Source: Clostridium sp. CX1
Lineage (GTDB): Bacteria; Bacillota; Clostridia; Clostridiales; Clostridiaceae
Direction: 5' to 3'
Length of the DNA stretch: 64,000 nucleotides
NCBI RefSeq assembly: GCF_025398335.1
Contig: NZ_JAODOO010000002.1
Span: 248,001-312,000 of the forward strand
The notes below the pieces were generated by a model that did no database searches, was not told where the DNA came from, and was given only the letters and a program-made list of their open reading frames with translations. The translations under genes were made by a program, and so were the position numbers. Shown here piece after piece: positions 45,162 to 53,854 of this stretch (position 1 is the first letter of the stretch; every line of letters begins with the position of its first letter).

Positions 45162-45185
45162 TTAATTAAGCATTTCCTTAATTAA
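45162..45185. promoter_or_regulatory. Putative operator of the ArsR-type regulator
   Basis: Perfect inverted repeat TTAATTAAG / CTTAATTAA with a 6-base spacer, 18-41 bases upstream of the regulator start. A second palindrome ACTTAACTAAGT follows at 45196-45207. The symmetry suits a dimeric ArsR repressor controlling its own unit. Confidence 0.55.
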
Positions 45186-45245
45186 ATAATACCTCACTTA
45201 ACTAAGTCTGTCAACTAAATCCATTTATTCCTTATTAAAATATAT

Positions 45246-45279
45246 AAAGGCCAATGCTCACTATTAAGCATTGGCCTTT
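45246..45279 (-). terminator. Terminator of aat overlapping its last codons (shared-core family, member 1)
   Basis: AAAGGCCAATGCT / AGCATTGGCCTTT stem. The aat stop codon (45264-45266) is in the loop, so the last four residues KANA are encoded by one arm. The core CCAATGCT...AGCATTGG recurs in six other terminators up to 63.2 kb. Confidence 0.85.
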
Positions 45280-45905
45280 ATAATATTCAAGAATTCTTCT
45301 CTAGAGATATTTATTGCACCTAGACTTTCAAGATGTTTAGTATAAACTTGACAATCTACCAATGCAAAATTTTCTGCTTCTAATCTCTTGCAAAGAGTTA
45401 TGAAGGCTGTTTTAGAAGCATTGTCCATAGTTGAAAACATTGATTCACCAAAAAAGCACTTTCCAATAACTATACCGTATAAGCCCCCTACTAATTTATC
45501 TTCATACCAGGCTTCTACAGAATGAGCAATTCCCAATTCATGAAGCTTGCAATAAGCTTCTATCATATCCTCAGTAATCCATGTACCACTTTCTTTTCTT
45601 ACATTTCCACAGTTAGATATTACTTCCCTAAAGGAGGTATCAAAGGTAACTGTATACCTATTTTTCTTAAGCAGCTTTTTCATAGAATGGGAAACCTTTA
45701 TATCCTTTGGATAGATAACAAACCTAGGATCTGGAGACCACCAAAGTATGGGATCTCCTTCTGAAAACCAAGGAAATATGCCATTTTTATAGGCAAGCAG
45801 TAGTCTCTCAGGAGATAAATCCCCTCCTACTGCTAAAAGTCCATCTTCCTCTGCAAGGGAGGGATGGGGAAATATTAAATCCTCTGGCAATCTAAATATA
45901 GTCAT
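45264..45905 (-). CDS. aat: Leucyl/phenylalanyl-tRNA-protein transferase
   Basis: About 213 residues starting [20 protein letters not shown]. It has [39 protein letters not shown], the substrate loop [31 protein letters not shown] and [17 protein letters not shown], all strongly conserved. It transfers Leu or Phe from tRNA to proteins with N-terminal Arg or Lys, marking them for Clp proteolysis (N-end rule). I start at 45905 because GGAGG is eight bases upstream; an upstream in-frame ATG (46052) would overlap the neighbouring gene and has no family match. Confidence 0.95.
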   Translation of the reverse strand: MTIFRLPEDLIFPHPSLAEEDGLLAVGGDLSPERLLLAYKNGIFPWFSEGDPILWWSPDPRFVIYPKDIKVSHSMKKLLKKNRYTVTFDTSFREVISNCGNVRKESGTWITEDMIEAYCKLHELGIAHSVEAWYEDKLVGGLYGIVIGKCFFGESMFSTMDNASKTAFITLCKRLEAENFALVDCQVYTKHLESLGAINISREEFLNIIKANA

Positions 45906-45969
45906 AATTAATTCCTCCAAATTTTCTATATACCTATCAATATTCCCTAAAATATATGTAAATAAAGCT

Positions 45970-47076
45970 TTATTCCTTTGGCTTATACCAGTTTCTAATA
46001 ACTGCAGTACTCTCTTCACTTGGATAATATCTCTTATCACTACTTGTTTCACCTATAGCAAATATGGAAAAACCTAAAAACCACTGTTCCTTTTCAAAGT
46101 TTCTTCTATATGCCTCAAAACAATTTGCCTGCTCAATATTATTTACAACATCATTCTGATATGGATTCCAAGGATGTACAGAGGCACTGTTGGTTTTTGG
46201 AAAACCTAGTTCACCAAAGAAAATAGGTTTGCCCCATTTATCATGAAAGTTTTTTATTTCCTGCTTTATATTCTGTTTCCTATCGTATATTTCCGAACTT
46301 CCTATGGAGCTAGCCAAAGCTTCTATAGTATTTGTATCTCTGTCTGTAAGCTCAAAATATGCTGCAATAGAAATAAAATCTAGCTTTGAAAATAATTTAT
46401 TATTCAACTTTTTTTCATAATCTACAATGGTTTCTGGTTTCCAATGGGCTGTATACCACCATCCAGTTCTGTAGGTTACCAGCCCTTTATAATATTGTCT
46501 CACGTAATCTATAGTGTCACACCAATAGCCTTCTGCATATTCCATATGTACAAAACTAGAACCTATATTTAAAGCATCTACATGATAAGGAACTGCTACC
46601 TCATCGATGAGTACCTTTAACACCTTTGTTTTCCAATTCCAAAAGAAAGCATCTATATTGTCCGGCTTCCAGGCAGTTTCATACTTACTACCATTATCTA
46701 TCCATGGGTAGGGTTCTAATATTATGTTTATATGTTTACCCCTTAATTTTTTCATCAGGCTTTTTGCCCTCTTTATACTGCCTTCATCTACTGTCATATC
46801 ACTAGAAGACAGGTTGTCTATATTTATCACTATAGGGATATTTAAAGTGTTTAGCTTAAACTTATCTATATCCCTTAGAACCTGTTCTATATTATAATCT
46901 GTAGATAGATTTCCAGATTTAATTTTCACTTCAAATTTTTCGTCTAGTGTTTTTCCCTGAAGTTTATTTATTTTTTTATTTATGAAGCCCCTAGCTTCTG
47001 GGTTAGTTTTTATGAAATAGCCTAAAGCTATTATAATAACCAATATAAAAAATAGTGCTATTTTTTTCTTACTCAT
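45970..47076 (-). CDS. Membrane-anchored GH113-like (TIM-barrel) protein
   Basis: A 368-residue protein with an N-terminal membrane anchor ([19 protein letters not shown]) and an extracellular TIM-barrel similar to glycoside hydrolase family 113 mannanase-like proteins: [65 protein letters not shown] and [12 protein letters not shown]. The nucleophile-type Glu (FFGELGFP) is present, but the segment where family members carry the acid/base Glu after a Gly reads NIGSSF, so catalysis is doubtful or uses the nearby Glu of HMEY. It could bind rather than cleave a glycan. GGGAG precedes the ATG. It is upstream of aat on the same strand. Confidence 0.72.
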   Translation of the reverse strand: MSKKKIALFFILVIIIALGYFIKTNPEARGFINKKINKLQGKTLDEKFEVKIKSGNLSTDYNIEQVLRDIDKFKLNTLNIPIVINIDNLSSSDMTVDEGSIKRAKSLMKKLRGKHINIILEPYPWIDNGSKYETAWKPDNIDAFFWNWKTKVLKVLIDEVAVPYHVDALNIGSSFVHMEYAEGYWCDTIDYVRQYYKGLVTYRTGWWYTAHWKPETIVDYEKKLNNKLFSKLDFISIAAYFELTDRDTNTIEALASSIGSSEIYDRKQNIKQEIKNFHDKWGKPIFFGELGFPKTNSASVHPWNPYQNDVVNNIEQANCFEAYRRNFEKEQWFLGFSIFAIGETSSDKRYYPSEESTAVIRNWYKPKE

Positions 47077-47256
47077 CTCTTTCTCCCGTTCTGCTATATT
47101 GAATTTTAAATTCCCTCTAAAATATTATAACTGTTTTAATAAAACAAATCTATGTATATGCAAAATAAGCTTTTCTTGCCATCTGTGGAAAACCTTATAT
47201 AACCTTGATATAATAAGGAGAGCCCCTATATTATTAAAATGAGGTGTATATGTATT

Positions 47257-48843
47257 ATGAAAAAACTAAAGCTAAACTTATTTTTAATTTTTACTATACT
47301 TTTAATATCATTATATAATTTTAAGGTTCAGGCTTCTCCTAATATTACAAGGATCTCTGGAGATAGCAGATATAAGACCTCTATAGAAATAAGTAAATAT
47401 GGCTGGAATAAATCAGATTATGTAGTCTTGGCTTCCGGTGAGAATTTTGCTGATGGCCTATGTGCTACTCCCCTGGCTAAAAAGTATGATGCTCCTATTC
47501 TTTTGACAGAAGGAAGGGATTTGTCTCAGGATATTTCTGAGGAGCTATCAAGATTGAATGCCAAGAACATATTAGTTATAGGCGGAACCGCTGTAATATC
47601 AGACTCAGTAAAAGAAGCTTTAGAAAAGCTAGGCTATAGTTGCAGAAGAATATCTGGACAAGATAGATATGAAACCAGTGTTAAAATCGCAGAGGAATTA
47701 GATACTCCTAAGGAACTAGTAGTTGTTAATGGAGATAACTACCCTGATGGATTATCCATATCTCCTGTAGCTGCTATGAAGGGAATTCCTATTCTATTAG
47801 TTAATTCCAATATTATACATAATTCAGTGTTAAACTATATCAAGGATAAAAAAATAAACACCACTTATGTTATTGGAGGTCCAAACTCCATAAATCTATC
47901 TGTACTAAGTGCTTTTAGTAATGCTACTAGGATATATGGAGATGATAGGTATTCTACAAATATGAAGGTATTTCAACAATTTTTTGACGCAACCTCATTA
48001 AATTCCTCCTATATTGCCAGCGGAGAAGGCTTTCCTGATGCTTTAGCCTGTTCTGCTTTATCCGCTAAAAACTTAAAACCCTTACTTCTTATGGACAAGT
48101 CTGGTACCACTGAATCCTATAAATACATATACTCTAACAAGGACAGCATAGAAAATATGATAGTTGTTGGTGGCGGCGGTTCTATAAGACCAAGGGTGGT
48201 AAATAATTTAATGGGTGTTCCAAATAAACTTATAGATAACTTAAATTCTGTAGGAAACTCCTCGCAGGTTATAATTGTAGAGTCACCTTCCACAGGAACT
48301 TTCCAGGTTACTGCTTCAGCCTATGAGCTTATTGATGGAAAATGGTCAGAGTATATATCTCCCTTCAGTGCTGTTATAGGTATGAATGGATTTTCCACTA
48401 ATAGACATGAAGGCGATAAGACAACTCCTGTTGGTGCCTATCATTTTCCCTTCTTATTTGGTTGGAATGGAAATCCTGGGTTTAAGTATCCCTTTAGAGC
48501 AGCAGGTCCTTATGATTACTGGGTAAGTAATACTACCTGGGATGAGTATAATGTTTGGATGACTTATAAGGGTGATCCTAAAAAAAGATTTGCAGACTAT
48601 GAGCTTTTATCTTCTCAACCATTATATAAATATGCTGCAGCAACAGATTTTAACTATAACTCAGATAAAATATACGGCAAAGGCAGCGGCATATTCCTAC
48701 ATATAGCCCCTTACTCCGGCGGAGGAACCTTAGGTTGTGTAGGAATGCCTGAAGACAAGCTTTTAAAAATACTGCTGTGGATGGATCCATCAAAAAATCC
48801 AGTAATAATTATGGGTCCTACCGCTGAATTAAATAGCATGTAA
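47257..48843 (+). CDS. Secreted L,D-transpeptidase with cell-wall-binding repeats (CWB2)
   Basis: About 528 residues. After the signal peptide (MKKLKLNLFLIFTILLISLY) come three cell-wall-binding repeat 2 units (~residues 30-325; e.g. RISGDSRYKTSIEISKY, RISGQDRYETSVKIAEEL, RIYGDDRYSTNMKVFQQF), which hold clostridial proteins to the wall. The C-terminal ~190 residues form a YkuD-like L,D-transpeptidase domain ending in HIAPYSGGGTLGCVGMPED, with His and Cys of the catalytic motif present. It probably makes 3-3 cross-links or attaches proteins to peptidoglycan. ATG 47257 is preferred: GAGGTG is ten bases upstream and the peptide then starts MKKL. Confidence 0.88.
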   Translation: MKKLKLNLFLIFTILLISLYNFKVQASPNITRISGDSRYKTSIEISKYGWNKSDYVVLASGENFADGLCATPLAKKYDAPILLTEGRDLSQDISEELSRLNAKNILVIGGTAVISDSVKEALEKLGYSCRRISGQDRYETSVKIAEELDTPKELVVVNGDNYPDGLSISPVAAMKGIPILLVNSNIIHNSVLNYIKDKKINTTYVIGGPNSINLSVLSAFSNATRIYGDDRYSTNMKVFQQFFDATSLNSSYIASGEGFPDALACSALSAKNLKPLLLMDKSGTTESYKYIYSNKDSIENMIVVGGGGSIRPRVVNNLMGVPNKLIDNLNSVGNSSQVIIVESPSTGTFQVTASAYELIDGKWSEYISPFSAVIGMNGFSTNRHEGDKTTPVGAYHFPFLFGWNGNPGFKYPFRAAGPYDYWVSNTTWDEYNVWMTYKGDPKKRFADYELLSSQPLYKYAAATDFNYNSDKIYGKGSGIFLHIAPYSGGGTLGCVGMPEDKLLKILLWMDPSKNPVIIMGPTAELNSM

Positions 48844-48883
48844 TACTTAATCAAAAAAATATCAATTTGCTTTAAATATACTA

Positions 48884-48915
48884 TTGTGTTAGACCCCTAA
48901 ATATGCTATTATAAT
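48884..48915 (+). promoter_or_regulatory. Predicted promoter of the 6S RNA
   Basis: TTGTGT (48884-48889), a 17-base spacer and TATTAT (48907-48912), overlapping a perfect TATAAT at 48910-48915. Confidence 0.5.
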
Positions 48916-48944
48916 TACATCAAGAAACAACAATTTTCTTGGTA

Positions 48945-49138
48945 AAGCATTCTGAAATATGCGTTACGCTCTTGTTTTGAACCTACATTTAAGCTACGGG
49001 AGTCCGATAAGTTAGATATGGAAATGTACTTTCTTATGAGTCCTTTTTACGGCATTGAAGGCGATTGAAACATCTATGCTGACACCCACCTATCGGGAGA
49101 TAGGTATCAAAATTAGAGTACCGGTATTTTGGACATTT
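48945..49138 (+). ncRNA. ssrS: 6S RNA (ssrS-type)
   Basis: A non-coding region with the architecture of 6S RNA. A long closing helix forms from CTCT-TG-TTTTGA (48969-48980) and TCAAAA-TT-AGAG (49107-49118), extended outward by AAATA/TATTT. Inside it, a central bubble contains GAACCTACATTT on the 5' side and a small 3'-side hairpin CCTATC-GGGA-GATAGG (49089-49104), as in Firmicute 6S RNAs, followed inward by the paired terminal arm. It is preceded by a promoter and followed by an intrinsic terminator. 6S RNA mimics an open promoter and sequesters sigma-A RNA polymerase in stationary phase. The exact ends are estimates. Confidence 0.7.
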
Positions 49139-49149
49139 AATTAGAATTT

Positions 49150-49190
49150 AAAGCCAACGCTTATTTTAAGTGTTGGCTTTTAGCTTTTCT
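49150..49190 (+). terminator. Terminator after 6S RNA (shared-core family, member 2)
   Basis: AAAGCCAACGCTT (49150-49162) / AAGTGTTGGCTTT (49168-49180), one G-U pair, then TAGCTTTTC. Confidence 0.85.
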
Positions 49191-49304
49191 ATAACACATA
49201 GAAAAAATTATTTTGACGGAGTTTGTAATAGAGCCTATACTTCTATTTTTCTAGTTTATCTGATATTATTAGACTATCTTAATAAATTTAGGCAGGGTGA
49301 TAAC

Positions 49305-49982
49305 ATGGCTGTTAACATTAAAAATGACTGGATGGACTTATTGAAAAATGAGTTCGAAAAGGATTATTACAATCAATTAAGAAAATTCCTAATAAAAGAA
49401 TATAATTCTACCATTATATATCCAGATAAATATGATATATTTAACGCCTTAAACTTTACAGCATATAAGGATGTAAAAGTGGTTATATTAGGTCAGGACC
49501 CTTACCATGGTCCTAATCAAGCTCATGGTCTTAGCTTTTCAGTAAAACCAGGGGTAGCTATTCCTCCTTCGCTGGTTAATATATACAAGGAATTGCAGGA
49601 TGATCTTGGCTGCTATATACCTAACAATGGCTACTTAAAAAAGTGGGCTGATCAAGGAGTACTTTTGCTTAACACCTCATTAACAGTAAGGGGTGGGCAA
49701 GCGAATTCTCACAGGGATAAAGGTTGGGAGATACTTACTGATAGAATAATATCTATACTTAATGAAAGAAAAAAACCTATTGTTTTTATTCTATGGGGCA
49801 GTAATGCTATTTCTAAGAAAAAACTTATAACAAATAATGATCATTATATAATTACTTCTCCTCATCCAAGTCCTCTTTCAGCTTACAGAGGTTTTTTCAA
49901 TAGTAAGCCTTTTTCAAAGACCAATAACTTTTTAATGTCTATAGGTGAAAAAGCTATTGATTGGCAAATTGAAAGTATTTAA
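49305..49982 (+). CDS. ung: Uracil-DNA glycosylase
   Basis: A 225-residue family 1 enzyme. It contains the water-activating motif [50 protein letters not shown] and the DNA-intercalation loop [14 protein letters not shown]. It removes uracil from DNA as the first step of base-excision repair. The ATG at 49305 follows GGGTGAT; longer in-frame extension to 49170 would overlap the 6S terminator and lacks family similarity. Confidence 0.96.
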   Translation: MAVNIKNDWMDLLKNEFEKDYYNQLRKFLIKEYNSTIIYPDKYDIFNALNFTAYKDVKVVILGQDPYHGPNQAHGLSFSVKPGVAIPPSLVNIYKELQDDLGCYIPNNGYLKKWADQGVLLLNTSLTVRGGQANSHRDKGWEILTDRIISILNERKKPIVFILWGSNAISKKKLITNNDHYIITSPHPSPLSAYRGFFNSKPFSKTNNFLMSIGEKAIDWQIESI

Positions 49983-49983
49983 G

Positions 49984-50032
49984 AACAGCTATTAGCTGCA
50001 GTCTAACTATGCAGTTAATAGCTGTTTTTGTT
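49984..50032 (+). terminator. Intrinsic terminator between ung and tkt
   Basis: Long stem AACAGCTATTAGCTGCA / TGCAGTTAATAGCTGTT, then TTTGTTCCC. It serves both convergent genes. Confidence 0.85.
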
Positions 50033-50034
50033 CC

Positions 50035-52017
50035 CTATTTCAATATATTTAACGCTTTCTCTACTACATTCTCTACAGTAAATCCAAATTCTTTAAATAA
50101 TATTTCTCCTGGGGCAGAAGCTCCAAAGGTATCTATGGAAATTATATCTCCATCAAAACCTACATACTTGTGCCAACCAAAGGAACTAGCTGCCTCTACT
50201 GCCAGTCTTTTTCTTATATTAGAAGGTAGTATACTCTCCTTATACTCTTTACTTTGTTTTTCAAATATCTCCCAAGAAGGCATACTTACAACTCTTGCAT
50301 CTATTCCCTTTTCCTTTAAAAGCTTTGAGGCTTCATATATCAATTCTACCTCTGAGCCACTAGCCATAAGTATAATGTCTGGCTGGGACTTTTCGCTGTT
50401 CTTTAAAATATATGCACCCTTTAAAGCTTCCTTTGAACTTTCCTTATATAGAGGTAAATCTTGTCTTGAAAGCACTAATGCTGTTGGTCCATCTTTTCTC
50501 TCTAAAGCATAAATCCATCCTGCAGCAGTTTCCTTTGAATCAGCTGGTCTAAATACTGTAAAGTTCGGAATACTTCTAAGAGAAGCTAAATGCTCTATTG
50601 GCTCATGGGTAGGACCATCCTCTCCAACTCCAATGCTATCATGGGTGAGAACATATACTACTGGCAGCTTCATAAGGGCAGATAACCTCATAGCTCCTTT
50701 CATATAATCACTGAATACAAAGAAGGTTGCCACAAAGTTTCTAAGACCGCCATGAACTGCAATACCATTGGCAATGGCAGCCATAGCATGCTCTCTTACT
50801 CCATAGTGAAGATTTGCTCCACTTCTATCCTCTGCTGAAAAATCCCCTTTATCCTTCATATAGGTTTTATTTGAAGGAGCTAAATCTGCAGAACCTCCAA
50901 TTAGATTTGGAACTAATTTGGCTAATTTATTTATTATCGCTCCAGAAGATGCTCTTGTAGCCATCTTCTTATCGAAATTCCAAAGCTCTTCATTGTTTAG
51001 TAAATCCACAGGAAGTTCCTTGCTGTGCCAAGGGTCCCATTCCTCTGCAAGCTCTGGATACTTGTTTTTGTAGTCTTCAAAGAGCTTATTCCAGTTCTCC
51101 TCCTCCTTCTTCCCTTTAGTCTTAAGGGTTTCCATATGATCTCTAACTTCCTTAGGCACATGAAAATCTTCACTATAAGTCCATTTTAAGAACTCCTTTG
51201 TCTTGTGAATATTCTCTATTCCCAAGGGTTCACCATGAACAGAAGCTGTTCCCTGCTTAGGTGATCCATATCCTATTTGAGTTTTTACTATTATTAAACT
51301 TGGTCTTTTTTTATCTTCCTTTGCAGTACCTATTGCTTTGGTAATTTGTTCAATATCATTGCCATCTTCAACAGTTAATACCTGCCAGCCGTAAGCTTCA
51401 TAGCGTTTTGCTACATCTTCTTTAAAGGCAATATCCGTGTTTCCCTCTATAGATATATTATTAGAGTCATATAAAAGTATAAGTTTACCTAATTCTAAAG
51501 TACCTGCTAGGGATGCTGCCTCTGCAGATACTCCTTCCATCATACAGCCATCTCCAGTTATAGCATAGGTATAATGATTTATTACCTCATAGCCTGGTTT
51601 GTTAAACTTATTAGCTAAGTATGCCTCTGCCATTGCCATGCCTACTGCATTGGCTACACCCTGGCCTAAAGGTCCTGTGGTAGTTTCAACCCCTACAGTA
51701 TGACCATACTCAGGATGTCCTGGTGTCTTACTTCCAAGTTGTCTAAAGTTTTTAACATCCTCTACAGTAAGTCCGTATCCAAAAAGATGAAGTAGAGAAT
51801 ATAACAGTATAGAACCATGTCCAGCAGACAGCACAAATCTGTCTCTATTTATCCACTCTGGGTTTTCTGGATTATGATTCATTTGCTTTGCCCATAGAGC
51901 ATAGGCCATTGGAGCTGCACCTAGCGGCAGACCTGGATGCCCTGACTTTGCTTTTTCAACACCTTCAGCAGATAGTAGTCTTATAGTATTTACTGTTAAC
52001 TCTTGAATATTTTCCAT
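50035..52017 (-). CDS. tkt: Transketolase
   Basis: A 660-residue thiamine-diphosphate enzyme. It has [36 protein letters not shown], the ThDP/Mg motif [18 protein letters not shown] ... NNISIEG, the pyrimidine domain [19 protein letters not shown] with the catalytic Glu, and [19 protein letters not shown]. It moves two-carbon units in the pentose phosphate pathway, linking ribose and deoxyribose use to glycolysis. AGAGGAG precedes the ATG. A copy of the structured repeat lies 118 bases upstream of its start. Confidence 0.96.
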   Translation of the reverse strand: MENIQELTVNTIRLLSAEGVEKAKSGHPGLPLGAAPMAYALWAKQMNHNPENPEWINRDRFVLSAGHGSILLYSLLHLFGYGLTVEDVKNFRQLGSKTPGHPEYGHTVGVETTTGPLGQGVANAVGMAMAEAYLANKFNKPGYEVINHYTYAITGDGCMMEGVSAEAASLAGTLELGKLILLYDSNNISIEGNTDIAFKEDVAKRYEAYGWQVLTVEDGNDIEQITKAIGTAKEDKKRPSLIIVKTQIGYGSPKQGTASVHGEPLGIENIHKTKEFLKWTYSEDFHVPKEVRDHMETLKTKGKKEEENWNKLFEDYKNKYPELAEEWDPWHSKELPVDLLNNEELWNFDKKMATRASSGAIINKLAKLVPNLIGGSADLAPSNKTYMKDKGDFSAEDRSGANLHYGVREHAMAAIANGIAVHGGLRNFVATFFVFSDYMKGAMRLSALMKLPVVYVLTHDSIGVGEDGPTHEPIEHLASLRSIPNFTVFRPADSKETAAGWIYALERKDGPTALVLSRQDLPLYKESSKEALKGAYILKNSEKSQPDIILMASGSEVELIYEASKLLKEKGIDARVVSMPSWEIFEKQSKEYKESILPSNIRKRLAVEAASSFGWHKYVGFDGDIISIDTFGASAPGEILFKEFGFTVENVVEKALNILK

Positions 52018-52134
52018 TTTATAAGTTCTCCTCTCTTAATTACATGAAGCTAGTATAATATATAGTATGACTCTAAGTTTATATAATATTAGTCCTAAAC
52101 GCTAAGTGCAGTAAAAGTACCCTATAATGCTTAT

Positions 52135-52315
52135 GAAGTGGAAACTTGAATCAGATGGAGTTTCAACTCCATCTGATTCTTAGTTGAACGAATCCAGGGA
52201 CGTAGTCGCTCTTTACTCCCTCCTAGAGAAAAGTAGAGAACCAAAATCTTTGATTTTGTGTGAATCACTTTCACACCGTGCGAGGAAGTATTAGAGCGGG
52301 TAGTCATCGGATAAA
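52135..52315 (+). mobile_element. Structured repeat element, copy B
   Basis: A 181-bp copy of the element at 16071-16200. Bases 52135-52205 are identical to copy A, and the right ~30 bases match with two differences. It again follows TTAT. The middle is longer by about 50 bases and can form extra hairpins (CAAAATC/GATTTTG; GTGTGAA/TTCACAC), consistent with a variable loop capping the conserved TCGCTC/GAGCGG helix. It lies between the divergent tkt and SufS-like genes. The rest of the 52018-52392 gap shows no other feature. Confidence 0.6.
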
Positions 52316-52392
52316 TTACTACAAAATAGGGAGCCTAAGGTTGTCACTCCCTTTGCAACTTTGCATATTATTATCATAAGGAGTGATTTACT

Positions 52393-53697
52393 ATGAGTCA
52401 TAATAAAACAAAATTAGATTATAGATCCATGGTAGTGGGTGTAGATGAAAAGGTTCCTATCAGAGGTAGAAAAGTAACAGCGGCCATAAATTTTGATAAT
52501 GCGGCTACTACTCCTCCACTTAAGTATGTCCTAGAGGAAATAGGAAGCTTTTCAAAATACTATTCCTCAATTCACAGAGGAACGGGATTTAAATCAGTAT
52601 TTTCCTCTAAACTATACGAGGATTCTAGAAAAACAATATGCAAATTTGTTCACTGTAATCCTGATAAAAACACAGTGATTTATGTAAAAAATGCTACAGA
52701 AGCTATAAATAAGCTATCCTACGCTTTTTCCAACTTAGAAAAAGATTGTATAGTTTTATCTACACGAATGGAGCACCACTCTAATGACTTGCCTTGGAGA
52801 AATAAGTTTAAAGTTGATTATATTGATGTAGATGAAACCGGAAGACTTCTAGTAGAAGATTTAAAAAGCAAGTTGAAAAAATACGGCGGAAAAGTTAAAT
52901 TAGTATGTGTTACTGGTGCCTCAAATGTTACTGGGTACAAAAATCCCATATATAAGATAGCTAGCATCTGTCACAGATATGGTGCAAAGATACTAGTTGA
53001 TGGTGCTCAGCTGGTTCCTCACTATCCTATCTACATGGAATCCTCAAAGAAAGACGAGGAGATAGATTTTCTTGTTTTTTCAGCCCATAAAATGTATGCT
53101 CCCTTTGGTATAGGGGTACTTATAGGCCCTAAAGAATTTTTTATGCAGGCTGAACCTGACTATGTTGGTGGTGGAACCATAGATATTGTAACAGATGACT
53201 CTGTAACCTGGGCTAAGCCTCCTGATAAAAACGAAGCTGGTACCCCTAATGTTATGGGGGTTATAGCCTTAACTGCCTCAATTCATACCTTGATGAAATT
53301 AGGCATGAAAAATATAGACAAATATGAAATGGATATCTATAATTATGCTCTAAGTGAGCTAAAGAAAATACCCGGTGTTACAATATATTGCGATACAGAC
53401 AGCCCTAGGGATAAGGTTGCAATTTTACCTTTTAATATAGATGGTGTTTATCATGAAGAAACAGCAAAATTACTATCACAAATGTCCGGAATTGCAGTAA
53501 GAAGTGGTTGTTTTTGTGCACATCCCTATGTAAGACGACTTTTAAAAATTCCAACTGAAGAAATGAAATTTTATCAGGACAACAAAAGCGCCAAACGTCC
53601 TGGGATAGTTAGACTTAGCTTTAGTTTTTATAACACTTACTCTGAAGTGGATGTGCTAGTAAAAACTATAAAAAAAATTATTAAAAATAAGTCTTAA
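52393..53697 (+). CDS. Cysteine desulfurase-like class V aminotransferase (SufS/CsdA type)
   Basis: A 434-residue PLP enzyme. After about 30 non-conserved residues it has INFDNAATTPPLKYVLEEIG, VIYVKNATEAINKLSYAF, RMEHHSNDLPWR, VDGAQLVPHYPI and the Schiff-base lysine in FSAHKMYAPFGIGVLIG. The C-terminal SGIAVRSGCFCAHPYVRRLL contains the candidate persulfide Cys. It may supply sulfur for Fe-S clusters or thio-cofactors. No sufC/sufU/iscU gene is adjacent, so the physiological acceptor is unknown. AAGGAGTG precedes the ATG. The long N-terminal extension is unusual for SufS. Confidence 0.87.
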   Translation: MSHNKTKLDYRSMVVGVDEKVPIRGRKVTAAINFDNAATTPPLKYVLEEIGSFSKYYSSIHRGTGFKSVFSSKLYEDSRKTICKFVHCNPDKNTVIYVKNATEAINKLSYAFSNLEKDCIVLSTRMEHHSNDLPWRNKFKVDYIDVDETGRLLVEDLKSKLKKYGGKVKLVCVTGASNVTGYKNPIYKIASICHRYGAKILVDGAQLVPHYPIYMESSKKDEEIDFLVFSAHKMYAPFGIGVLIGPKEFFMQAEPDYVGGGTIDIVTDDSVTWAKPPDKNEAGTPNVMGVIALTASIHTLMKLGMKNIDKYEMDIYNYALSELKKIPGVTIYCDTDSPRDKVAILPFNIDGVYHEETAKLLSQMSGIAVRSGCFCAHPYVRRLLKIPTEEMKFYQDNKSAKRPGIVRLSFSFYNTYSEVDVLVKTIKKIIKNKS

Positions 53698-53792
53698 GGA
53701 TGATTATTCATGGATGAAGACAATTAAAATTCCTATTGCATAAGGCCTAAGTTATCTACTAACATTTATAATATTATATTTTATAAAACTTT

Positions 53793-53832
53793 AAGCCAAT
53801 GCTTCTAAATATTAAGCACTGGCTTTTATTTT
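53793..53832 (+). terminator. Terminator of the SufS-like gene (shared-core family, member 3)
   Basis: AAGCCAATGCTT (53793-53804) / AAGCACTGGCTT (53814-53825), then TTATTTTTTT. One base-pair variation (A-C opposite) relative to the family core. Confidence 0.85.
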
Positions 53833-53854
53833 TTTAAACTATAAGATAGACTTT

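Noticed and set aside
49170-49304. N-terminal extension of uracil-DNA glycosylase
   Set aside because: The extension overlaps the 6S RNA terminator and has no similarity to the family; the internal ATG has a proper binding site.
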